The notes under the pieces: generated by a model
Database searches by the model: none
Seen by the model: the letters and a program-made list of their open reading frames with translations, nothing else
Told to the model about the DNA's origin: nothing
Shown here: positions 1 to 12,500 of the stretch, piece by piece
Position numbering within the stretch: the stretch's first letter is position 1
How the letters are laid out: each line of letters begins with the position of its first letter
Position numbers and translations under genes: made by a program
Origin: Gymnorhina tibicen
Lineage: Eukaryota > Chordata > Aves > Passeriformes > Artamidae
NCBI GenBank assembly: GCA_013399875.1
Contig: VXAZ01009351.1
Location: 228,370-292,369 of the forward strand
Direction of reading: 5' to 3'
DNA: 64,000 nucleotides

Positions 1-363
1 GCCTCTGGACCAGTAGAAAGCATAGTTTGTAAGCCTTCTCTCCAGAGCTATTGACAGTGCAAGAAAATCAACAAAGCTTTCTAATTGTTATATGTTAAAT
101 AAAAATAGTGAAGACTAGGGTGTATGGGATTTTGTTGCTAAAGCTAGGGTCAATATTCTTCTTACGTCCTAATGTTCACTAGATTGCACTGCTCTCTTTT
201 TTGTTTTGATAAGCTTTAATGTTGTTTTTTTTTCATTTTAAATTGAAAAATGTTTTCCCGTGCAACAAACTACTCAGTGAGAATAGCCTATATATTTTCT
301 AACCTAAATTACTATAAAATCTCTTTATGATTCAAATGCAGGAAAATATTTATCTTCTTGCAG

Positions 364-505
364 ATTGGTAATGAAGGTTTAGCTGCTGACCTTACAGATG
401 ACCCTGATACTGAAGAAGCTTTGAAAGAATTTGACTTTTTAGTGACAGCTGAAGATGGTGAGGGAGCTGGAGAAGCTCGAAGTTCAGGAGATGGAACAGA
501 GTGGG
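364..505 (+). CDS. STRN3: STRN3 exon (by analogy exon 7): acidic linker
   Basis: The acceptor is TTCTTGCAG before 364 and the donor is GTAAG at 506. The exon opens in phase 0 with I-G-N-E-G-L-A-A-D-L and ends in phase 1 after G-D-G-T-E-W. It codes 47 residues of the acidic linker between the coiled-coil region and the propeller. Its phase-1 end can join three exons in this window (5840, 12285 or 17353), which underlies the isoforms. Confidence 0.95.
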
Positions 506-3500
506 GTAAGACACTAACAAAAGCATTTAGAAATAAGGGAATACTTGCTCATGATAGTACCTAAGAGTTTTGTAATACCTACTAAAATGGTGTGGATGTG
601 TGGATGAATGTGATGATCAAACTTTGATGCTTAGAAAATGATCTGTTTTATGGTGAAACTTTCAAGTACAGTTGTAGTTACATTTGTTTCAGGTTTTGTT
701 TTTGATTTCAAAACTAAGAGGAGAATATTTTCTTTCTTAGACAAGAAAGGCTAGGATTCTGAATGTTTCTATCCCTGGATTAAATTTGCTTTCAAATACA
801 GATTTTTTTTTTTTTCCTATTTGTTTCTTATCAGGACCTTCAAACTTCTTGTACCTAAGTTAAATTAATTTCTTCAGTGTACTTGAAAAATGGACAATTA
901 GTACTTTTGTTTTTCTGACTGAGACTTTTAGATGTTGTTGCTAATATGGTTTGCATTAGTAAAATAAAAAAAAGCCCGAAAACTTTTCTAATAGCCCAAC
1001 TTTTTATTAATAATTTGATGTGAAACAAAATATGTTAAGTCAGAAACTTATTTTGAAACATGCAACCTGCATGTTTCAAAAGAGGAGATTGAAGGAGAAA
1101 ATTTGTAAAGGAAAAAGAATATAAAATCATTGATATCTGCCTTTAAATGGGAAATTGTCTATCTTAATTTCTGAACTGTGATAAGGGCGATTTTGTAGTT
1201 ACATACTGTAAGTCTTGAATTGTAAGCCCCAAACTGCCATTAGATCATGTTGTTTGAGCATTTTATGTCATTGTGACAATGAAGTCATACTTCAATAAAC
1301 ATCTCAGTGAGCAAAGAGAATATAAAGATTTACAGAAATTAAAGTAATGGTACATCTTCCAGGAAAATAATCCAGTCTTGATTTTGAAGGTACCAAGTAG
1401 TAGAAAGCATTGTGTCCTAAAAACTAGTATCAAAGGATTAGTCACCTTTATTTTTAAAACTCAGTCTTATTTCTAGTTGGAAGATGAAGCCAAACAAGCT
1501 ATTACCTTTAGTTTTGGTAATAACTGTCTATTTTTAGTAGCATTTTAGTTGCTTGGTGTTGTTCCCCTTTGAAATTGTTGTTATTTGTTCAGTTTCTTGA
1601 TCGTCTTTTTATTTAGGCACAAAGGCAGATCTCTTGGGGTAAGATGTCTCATAGAACCTGAAATACAGTTTTAGACTTTGTTTGCAACATCCCTTCAAAT
1701 ATATAGTGATGTAGAAAGTTCTGGTTCTAGTATCAGTCTTACTATTGTATATAAAAGGCAAGATTAGTTTGATACTGTAATTCATGTAGTCAAAGATTTG
1801 TCCATGGCAGACTGCTGAAACCTACTGCATTGAACTGGCTTTTCCACTGAAATGCCAAGTCATTGTTTCCAAAGATTACTTTCCCGGGTGTTCTATCTCT
1901 GGCATTTTCTCAAGTAGTTACCCAATTTTAAGGTCTATTTTAAAAATCAAATTGACCCACCACACTTTTCATAGAGCAGTTTGAATGTTTTTTATTACAG
2001 TTTAAATGAACCCATAGCAAAGTGAGGCAGAGCATTTTAGGAGTTTGTACACACTTGTGACAGCTGGTTTAACTGCGGCAATCCCATTGCTACTAAAAAA
2101 AGCTCATGTCTAAGACAAGGAAGTGGGAAGGAGGAAATAAAACATAATCCTAGTTTCATCTTTCAAAGTATGTTCTGAGTTTTGCCATATGAAGACAATT
2201 TTCCTAAGTTTTTTGTATATTGTATATTTTATAACTTACTGTTTAAATCAGTCAAAGATGCTCACAACTGTAGTAGCAGTATTTTTTTCACAGTATGTCA
2301 CTGATTTTAGTACAGATGTTCTTTCCTTAAATGGGCATTTAAGGATAGAGTCTGTCAGATTTTGGGGTTGTGTTACTTTTTTAAAGATCAGTGTAAGTAT
2401 GACAAGGCTTCTTTGTTAACTATCACCAATAACATTTTAAATGCTGTCCCACTTAAATGCTTTCTAAAATAAAATAATACACTACCTAAACGAATTTATT
2501 TTAGCCTGTCACGTTATTTTGAACTCCATGAAACTGTTGTTACTTCAAATATCCAGGTCCATCCACTTACTTATTTTGAGGGGAAACTTAATTTAAATGA
2601 ATACGTACCATTACTTCCTAAACAATGGCATCAACCACGAACTTAAATATTTCAGTTAAAATTCAAATTTTTCTTCATAAAGTGGTAGTTGCTCTGTTCT
2701 GTTTTCTTAGTTTTTTCTTTCTTCCTGTTTTAGTTTTCCTGTCATTAGCCTCCTTCTATCACTTCTTACTCTTGCAAACATGTAAGCATTCTGAAAAAAA
2801 TGTAAATACTTACATCTCTAATTAGTTATAATGCTTCTGTTTAGTATCGGGAAAACAAACATCTGATGTTTAGGCTCTAAATATATTGCCTGGTCTTGCT
2901 TTATTAATATTTATAGTACTTAACTGCAAGGTATTATCTGTAGGTCCAACTTCCAATATCCTAAAATATTTCAGCGCCAAATTTGATAGTAACATTTTTG
3001 CTGTTGGAGGCTTCTTCAAACCAGCCACTGAGTGTTGTCAAATTTGGATTGCTTTTCTTTTCTTCTATATTATGGCTTTTTATGAACACATTCTTTTTTT
3101 TTGTAAGTGCCTCAGTTAACATACTTTGAGTATTAAATTAAATCACAATGTTTGGAATTAAAGTGTCCTGTCATGTGACGTTTTACTTAGGAACAGCTTA
3201 TCTTCAAAATAGTGAAAGATGAGCGAGTTCAAGCAGTGTTAAAGGAAGAGTTGAAGTATGTGACATACTAAAAAAAGAATATACAGGTTTAGATTAAAAA
3301 AATCATTAATTCCTTGTGGTGATTTAGTATCAAGAAAAAATGCATATGTAACTTCAGTTTGCTTAAGCAAACAGGAATATCTACATATTGTTATATATTG
3401 TGCTACATATTACAGATTTAACATATTATGTAGTCTCTCTATTCTGCTTATGGTTTCAGTGATTAACTATATGTTCATCACTGGGTTTCTCTTTTCCATG

Positions 3501-6500
3501 AAACATAAAAGTTCTGTTTACAGATGGACCATGAGTCAGAGAATGACTGACTCTGCCCAGAATTCTTCTGGGTGGTAGAGTGTGACTGAAATTCACGGTG
3601 TCTTGTGTCATCTTCAAAACACTTTAAAAAACCAGAAAAATTTAAAGCCAGCCTTTCTCCACTCAATTATACTGGTCAGTGGACATCCTGGGTCCTCTGT
3701 GCTGTCCTGGTATAGTTTAGTGCAGGGAAGGTCACTGCTGGGGGGAATTGCAGAGGTCTTGTAGTTATGTGGCTCTGTTCTGAAATAGCCTAATTTATCT
3801 AGGCATACTGGAGAGAAACACTGCTGGGTTTTCCTAAAAATCTTATTTGAAATTCATTTCACAGCCTATCCAGATAATCTGAGTTTGTGTTTTATCCAGT
3901 TTTTTATTTACAACCTACATTTCTGCAGCCAACAGTGTTGGTTTTGAATATTTATGTTTGCAGGCTTGCGCTTTTCCTGTTTTCTGTTGACTGAATGAGC
4001 CCAGTTCCTTCAAATTCTTTGTCTTGATATTTAATGCCCTATTTGTTTTGCACTCTACAGACATTTTCTAAACTTCCAGTGTAGAACACAGACTGAACAT
4101 GTTACTTAAATTTTGTCATCACCTGCACTGTCCTGATTTAATGCACTGCACCTTTTAAAATGTATCAAAATGACTTTTCTTAGAACAGCATTACATTGAT
4201 GTTACATGTGGTCATCTTCTGGTTCAGTTTAATTCCCTAATTCTTCTCTGCAATGCTGCAACCTAGGTGATTATTTTCATTTTATTAATGGTGCTTTGGG
4301 ATTTTTAAAATTAGTTTTAATTAGTTTGTAACTGAATTTTCTTTTAATTGAGTTTTAGGGAGTTTTATTTTATTTTTTTTTCTTTTGATTGGACATATCC
4401 TCTGACTTACCTTTCCGTGCCTCTTGTGTTTCCTGAGTAATCACTATTCCTCTCTGACAATGTTTATAATGATCATAAAGATTGAGGTCTTTGTGTTTGC
4501 AGTTTGGTAGATGTAGCTATAGTTTGGTGTAGGATGTCATTGTTCCCTTGTCTTCGCCAGAGTTCTTTGTGGACAGCTCAGGGAACTCTGCTATTATGCT
4601 GCCCATTTCATGTTTCACTGCCCTTGCCATTTCTGTATTCTACCTCTTTGATCAAGATTGTTTGTCACTGAATGACGGTAGATGCATCAGTATTCTAGGG
4701 TATCTGTCTGCTCATTCGTTGTCACGTTTTGTCATGAAACATGTACTTGGAATAACTCCTATTGTTTTTATCCTAAATGCATGTTACTTTTTTTCTGCTG
4801 TGTATGACTCCTCTTTTGTGCTATAATGGCTTTTATTAGTGCACTTTTATGGCTATAAGGGTTATAACTTCAAAAATGGGTACAATCATATTGTAAGTGT
4901 GATTGGAAGTTCGGAACTGAGGAACTAAGTCTTGTGATTCTGTGCCTGAAGAATTTGTGAGCATAAAGCTGAACTGGCACACAAACCAAGTTTGGTTGCT
5001 GCCTGGTTGTCTACTAGCAAAAGTGCTTCTGCAAATGATATTTGCCTTGTCTTAGAAACAGGTTTATCTTTTTATTAATTCTATGTTTCCAGAAATGATT
5101 GAGATGGATAGTTTAGACAAGCGGAGACCTAACTTTTCATAAAGAATAATTAACTCTGCAATATTTGTTAAACAGAAGAAGATACACCTTTTGAAACTAC
5201 TGTGGAATGTTGTATTTCTGCTAATTATGATTTAATTTCTGGAATGCAGTGGGATGTCCACCTGTGCAAATTACTTTTCTTCATCTTTATGTGAAAAACT
5301 ATATTTATAGACTTGTTTCTCTGATTATATGCAGGACTGAGGTTTCTTTCTTGTGCATGTAGAATGAATGCGAAAGGATGCATGGTGGTCTTCATGAATA
5401 AACTGGCACTGACTTACTCAGCTTGCATTTTCATGAGAGATATAGCATGAATGCTTTTATTTGCTTATTCAACACTGGCTGAATAATTTTTTAATGCTGT
5501 CTGTCTAAAGATGCAGTAATTGTTTCTGAACACCAATGAACTTCTGTGTATTTTGAAGTATCTAACATAAACAGTTACTTATGAAGCTTAATTTGTTTGC
5601 TCCTTAGTAACAAATTAACGTACCATTTTCAAATATGTAACTGATAATATACAGTGCCTTGGAAAACTGTATGAAATGAGACTTTGTCTTTTATAAACAT
5701 AAAACTGAGACTGCACCTTTAAAGTAAAGATTTATTAATAACTTTTATTAATGCTCTTATACAGCTATGACAGTAAATCACCAACAGCTTGCATTGCCAA
5801 TTGCTGATTTTTTTTCTTTTAATAATATGCTGCATGTAGACAAAGATGACCTGTCCCCAACTGCTGAGGTTTGGGATGTAGACCAGGGACTAATAAGTAA
5901 ACTGAAGGAACAGTACAAGAAGGAACGAAAGGGGAAGAAAGGGGTAAAGAGTAAGTGCAGATTCTGAATCTTGTAATGCAACACTTTTTTGCCTATCTAT
6001 ATAGAAGACATTTTTTCTCACGAGTTCTGTTTGTTGTTTTTTTTTTTTTTTTTTTTTTTTTCCTTTAAATATTATTTTTTTTATTTNTTTTTTTTTTTTT
6101 CCATTAAACATCATTTTCTGTAATGGGGGCAACCAACTTTAACTTTCTACTTGCCGAATGTGAATATGTCAAAACCTTTGACAGCCATTTCATAAATGAG
6201 AAATGTTGAAAAGACTAAAATTCAAGGTTAAAGAGGTGAAGAGAACTAAATGCGTAGGAATGTTAGTGTAAAAATAATGAACAACTCACATTTTGAGGAT
6301 ATTCCTACTCTGAGAAGTTTTCTGAAAGGTTTAAGCTTTATCTGCTTCCTTAAGAGTAATGTCATGATACTGTTCCGGTATTGGTGGTTGTTGTGGTTTT
6401 TTTCAGGGGTGGTGGGGTTTTTTATTTGGTTTTTGGCTTTTTTTTTTAATATGAGCTTGAATCAAGCTGTAATTGCTATTTATGGGCTTGTACTTATTTT

Positions 6501-9500
6501 TACAGCCCCAGGCAGAGAGAATTAGAAAATGCCTGTAATGTAAATATGAACTTTTTGGTGGCTGTTTTTATGAGATAATATATCTTATGGTGCCCTTCAC
6601 CTTCCTGTGCATTTACCAATATTTTATGTGATATCCCTTTACTCTCTGAGTTTTCTGACCAGTTGACCTATTTTAACTATGTAATTTAAACCAAATTTCA
6701 GTGTTGAACCACCTGGTAAAAGTGCTTTTGGAAATTGTTATCAACTATACAAAGTTCTTAGTGCATAAAGTGGTATTAAATCTGTGTCAACCATAGAATG
6801 GTTTGGGTTGGAAGGGATATGATATTAAAGACCATCTAGTTCCAACCCCCCTGCCATGGGTGGAGACACCTTCCACCAGACCAGGTTGCTCAGAGTCCCA
6901 TCCAACCTGTCCTTGAACACTTCCAGGGATGGAGCACCCACAGCTTCTCTGCACTGCTGTTCCCATGCCTCACCACTTTCTTACAGTAAAGAATTTCTTC
7001 CTAATATCCAGCCTAAACCTACTCTCTTTTAGTTTAAATCCATTCCATACTTCTGGACTCACTCCAGCAGGTCCATGTCCTTCCTGTGCTGGGACCCCAG
7101 AGCTGGATGCAGCACTGCAGGTGGGGTCTCACCAGAGCAGAGCAGAGGGGCACAATCCCCTCCCTCTCCCTGCTGGCCACACTGCTTTGGATGCAGCCCA
7201 GGGCACACTTGGCTCTCTGGGCTGGGAGTGCCCATGGCTGGCTCATGTCCAGCCTCTCACCCAGCAGCACCCCCAAGTCCTTCTGGGCAGGGCTGCTCTC
7301 CATCTGTTCATCCCCAGCCTGTGCTGATGCTGGGGGTTGTCCTGACCCAGGTGCAGCACCAGCACTTGGTCTTACTAAAACTCATGAGAATCCCATGGAC
7401 CCACTCCTGTCCAGGTCCCTCTGGATGGTATCCCATGTCACTTTAGAGAAGCTCCCGTGATTGCCATGCTTTTATTTTGAAAGTATTTTTTAATAGTTTC
7501 TGGAGATACCTAGTAAAAATTTTTTTTCCTCAATTTCAAAAATTGTGTGGGTATGCACTAACTAAATTACATGACAAAATACAACACTTCATGAAGAACT
7601 CTGTAATTACTAAGATTTGAATTTACTTTGTAACACCTAACAATTACAAGTCAGTGCATGTTGGTTGTCTTTTCAGCATTTTTGCATGACGTACACACAC
7701 ATAAACATAAAAGCTTTGACAAAGAAAAGATTTTCACCTAGTCTTTGCTTAGTGAGAGCCTACAGTAGTCATCTGCATACTAATGTGTATCAGCATTTAA
7801 CATGTAAATCAGCAGTTGACACCAAATTCACATGAAGTATTTGGCAGGATTAGAAATTGACTTTTAATACCGAAATAGACTTCTTTTATTTGAAATTTTC
7901 TTACTAAACTCTTCACATTTTAGACATTTTGAACCATAGTGGCTGCAAAATAACAAAGTTTTCTTCATCTGAAATAATTTTGTAATCTTTTGTTCACAAG
8001 AAGAAGTATTTAGGAAACAACTGTGTGTCATGGTGCTGAGAAGTGACGTAAGTCATTGTTTAGCGTTTTGAGTTTTAAGTTTAAATTCTCCTTTGGAAAA
8101 CCCTGAACACATGTAGTCTCACAAGGTGGTTTGTGATATTCTTTGCTGGTCGCATTCATGATAGTTTCTGATTAAAAATTGGCCTCTAAATCACTGAGCT
8201 AATTGAATGAGAGAACTCCACACAGAGAGTAAAAGTATGCATTCAAGGTTGGGCAGATTTACGTAAATTTGATTTTGTAGACTTCTTTTCTCAGCTTTTT
8301 AACATTCTGAGACTGAAAATAATGTTGAAGACCGTTGTTCTTTCTGCTAATGTCTGATCATTTGGGAGCTTCATTCTGAATACATATCCTTTGCTCTTCA
8401 GTGTTTTGACTTCTAGCAGAATTTGTTTTGAGCACTATAAGAACTTATTTGCATGGTAGTATATATCATCATAAACATCAAGCACATGTGCATTAACTGT
8501 CATCTCTTGCAATACTTTAAAGACAGCATAACAGGACAGACATTCTGATGGGTTCTTTTGTTGGATATGCATTTGGTAACTGCCCCAATCTGTGTTTACA
8601 CTGTGACATAACCAGACGGTCACAGCCCTGGCCCCAGGTATGGAAACTTTCATTCCCCATTTAGACATAAATAAGTGAACAGAAGTAGATCTGATTCTAT
8701 ATTGATACTTCTCTAGTCTGTATCCCTGTATTTTCTTTTGGGTGGAACCACCTTAATTAAGGTCATCTTCTGTCAGCACATATGTTTTTATTAAGTTATA
8801 TTCTTGTTTGCTGGGGTTAAAGAGGGTGTCTGTCCAGGTAGTCACATATTACGTTGAAGTACTACCTCTTTATGAAAGGATCTTTAAAAATACCCCAACA
8901 AAACAACAACAAAAATCCACCACCCCACGCTTTAATTTCCTTTACAGTGTCAGCTGTCAAATAATGCAAAATCTGTTTATTGAAGATTTCTTGTGTTAGA
9001 AAACCCCAGAAGCAGAGAAACAAACAACACCTATCCTGGACTTAACATGATACATAGATAAGGAGTTAGGTTTGATTTCTCCAAAAGCAGGCTTCCCTTT
9101 TCAGTAATATGCTGGATTTAAGGCCTGTTTCTTGCCCAAGGTTGATAAGATCAACTTTGGCAGGTATGTCAGGCGATGACTGTTTTTCAGATATAGCCTG
9201 TCACCTTTGAGGGATGTAATAGTGAGGTGCTGTATATCTCATTTCATACTATCAGGTCAGAGTAATGTGTTCTCAGCAATTTGAAAAATAGTTTTCACAT
9301 CTTGTATATGTATGTGTGTATCACTGTTGAAACAAAGATACTTTTACTGTTTTCCCTTAGTTTCCTTGAAGCTTTTTGTGGTTTTTTTTGACTTTGCTGC
9401 TCTTTTTCTTCAGTGTAATTGTTCTGTACTTACGAAACGGTATCCATCCCATTCACTTTCCTAGCCTTGATTTCTGCAAATAGTGTAATAGCTGATAGGC

Positions 9501-12500
9501 GTGAAAACATCTGAATTTTACCATCTTCATTATCATCACCTGTTCTTAACATATAAGGATCTCTGTTATATTCAGGCTTGGGCTAATACATCTTGGACCT
9601 AATAGAATTCTGCTTAAGGCTTCTCAGACTAAAACTTATAATCACTAAATATTCAGTTATCTTTATCGCTTTTGATCTCTGAAGGACAGTACACTGAGAT
9701 GGTACTGAAACTTTTGCTTCTATTCATACTGGGTCTATCAGGTTTTTTTGTCCTTCGCTTTTTTTGAGGGTAAAAGGGTCAGTCATCCTGTTCGTGCCTT
9801 GAACATAGTTGCTTATGGAGAGACGGCACATTCTTTTCTTTAAAAATCTCTTCGTAACATTAACAATGCTTGAACAGTTATATGAAGGTACACTTGCACT
9901 TATTTGAAAGCAGAAAGCTTGAAAGCAGTAAGCACTTACTTACCTTGTGCAGTCTTCTGTAGTGGTGGCACAGTCTTGAATATTGACATGTTTTTCAGCA
10001 TGAAATACACAGAAGTTGTTCCGAACAGCAGCTGCTCCTTTGTAAACTTCTGTCTGTATTGTATGATGGATTGAGGACTGTTCTGAGATTATGCCTGCCT
10101 GAAGGGCAAGAAGTGCCCAAACGTACTGAAAAACACTAAAAGGCAAGGCTGTCAGTCCCCTAATTAGTGACAAACTAAATGAATGGCTGCTTAAAGGTAG
10201 CAGAGTACAGGGGCTACTTCTGGTTACTTCTGAGTATGCTTTGAGACAAATTTCTCATGCTCATATGTTTGGCATGAAAGCACCTTGAGAAGATGCTTTC
10301 AGTTTGGATAGAGTAAGAGTTTATAAGCCATTTTTGGCATTTTCCATCAATATGTTGAACAGTTCATGCATATCAACATGGCGAAGACAAATGGCGTTTT
10401 CTTCTGAAAAGCAAAGGGTTCATTAAAGTAAACAGTTTAGGGTCCTTGTCATGACTTTTATCCTCATTTTATTGATTGCCTTATAATATCTTCAAGAAAG
10501 TATCTGCTGCTGGTCACAGTAGGGGCCTGGCTGATGGCCAACTGGAATAAAGACAAAGATAAGCTTTGTAATCTGTATCTTGTAGTGATCTGGCCATTTT
10601 AAGAGTGACTTTTCTTATATGAGAGCTCACCTGCTGACTGCAGTATTAAGTATTATACTTTTGAAATTAAATCCTCTCAGTGTAGTGCCTGTTAGACAGA
10701 AAGAATGTTGGTTCAAAAGAGATTTCTCATTATTATTTTACACTCACTTCATTAGCTGAGATCACAGGTTTCTAGACATACTTCTGCACGAGAGTAAAAT
10801 GAAACTTAACTGCTCAAGTGATCTGTTGTGTGAGGAAAACTTTTGGAAGCCAGTTTTATTCTCAAATTGCTTCTGAGTAGCAGTCTTTATTTAACTAGAA
10901 TATTAAGTGTTCCATAAAGGAGAGAAAAAAAAATACCAAAAGCAGAAAAAATATAAATATAGGGAGTCTTATTACTTGGCAAAATGAGAATATTTTGCAA
11001 ATATGAATGAGAATAGTTATATAGCATCCTTGTAGGGGTATATGAGGTATGCTTGCTATAATTCTACTTCAAGAAATATTTTTTGTAGTCATCCCTCTCT
11101 GCAGGGAATTCTCCACTATCTTTAGAGAATTCTGTTATTCATGGGTACTTATTTTTGAACACAACGATTTAAACTAGTAAGATCTGAAATGATCAAGTAC
11201 TTTTTGAAAGAGCATATTTTAGTGTTTAACTGTTTGAATGAACAGTTCTGATTTTGATAAGTCACCTGTAATCATAGTGTTTACGTTTTACTTTTTGACA
11301 ATAAAGGCTTTGGTTTAGTTTCATTTTCCTTTTTAATAAATGTGATACATGTCACCTCAGTATAAGAACTTGTTCACCAATGCTTCCTTTACTAAATGGC
11401 ATTACAATATCTCTGCTTGCAGTCCCAGGAAGGGCTGTTTTATTGGTTAAAATTTGGCTATGTCTTTCATCACTGTGGATTGTTTTCTTTAAAGAGGTTC
11501 TCTCACTGAAATACACTTTATGATTGAAATTTGACTTTTTGACATGGAAGCTATAAAGGTGAAAGCAGGAATGGATTTAGTAATTTAAAAATATTTTAAA
11601 TTACACTATTTTTGTTTGGTAATGTCTACATAATTAAATGCACATATAAATCAGAATGCTTTGTTTCTAGAGGCATGCTTTTATAATAATTGTAATATAA
11701 TACACATCTGCAGTTTTATACAGTGCTGGAAGCATTCTTGCTCTTGTGTTTAACACACACTTCATACAATTTAAATACCATTCAAAGCAGGGAAAGTTAA
11801 TTGTTCGTTGCACCCCCATTATGAGTTGTCTGTATTTTTGCTCTCATTTTTAAGCTTATTTTTAATTTGCACTCTGTTTTTTAATGTTAAATTGTTTAGT
11901 AAAGTTGTGTAATATTATTAAAAAATGTTTAATTCATATGGTTTTTGTTTAATAGTGAATGTTCCTTTAATATTTGGCTTGACTTTTCAGTAGGGCTGTA
12001 AGATGATTTTTTTTCTCTTTCGTACAGGAAACTGTAGAATAGATCTGCAGAAGACAAAGGAGTTATTCTTTGATTTAGTGAATTAAAATTGTTTGCATGT
12101 AGTTTTCAGATTTGATGTATTAACTCCTGCTTTTGATTTCCAAAATATTACTAAACAAAAGCAAAGCACTATTTATTTTAAGGAGGTCCCATCAGTAATT
12201 ATTCTTGTTTAATGGATTTTTAGACTTCAGTCAAGTCAAGCGGTGGCAATCAAATGAATTTTTGCTGCTGACATTAATTTACAGGAGTCAACAGGACAAA
12301 ACTTCACGACATGATAGCTGATCTGGGCGATGATGAGATACCCCACATCCCTTCAGGAATCATTAATCAATCTAGGTCACCCTCTTCTAGAATGACTGAT
12401 CATGAAGGTGCAAGAGCAGAGGAAGGTACAAAACATTCAGCTACTTACTATATTTCAGGAGATTTCTTTTAGAGAGCACACGCTGTAATTTTATTATCCC

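Larger units (their letters stand above)
5951..12284 (+). other. STRN3 intron, about 6.3 kb, with poly-T/N run and CR1
   Basis: Intron between the two cassette exons. It holds a poly-T tract with one N (about 6036-6101), a reverse CR1 fragment (6791-7445) and an antisense exon-like open frame (9944-10125). The rest is AT-rich and featureless to me. Confidence 0.85.

Noticed and set aside
5890..6132. - strand lysine-rich frame
   Set aside because: It is the translation of the poly-T tract with N.
6929..7460. Overlapping open frames of 89-132 codons
   Set aside because: They are all inside the CR1 fragment at 6791-7445 and mirror those in the 34.6 kb copy.
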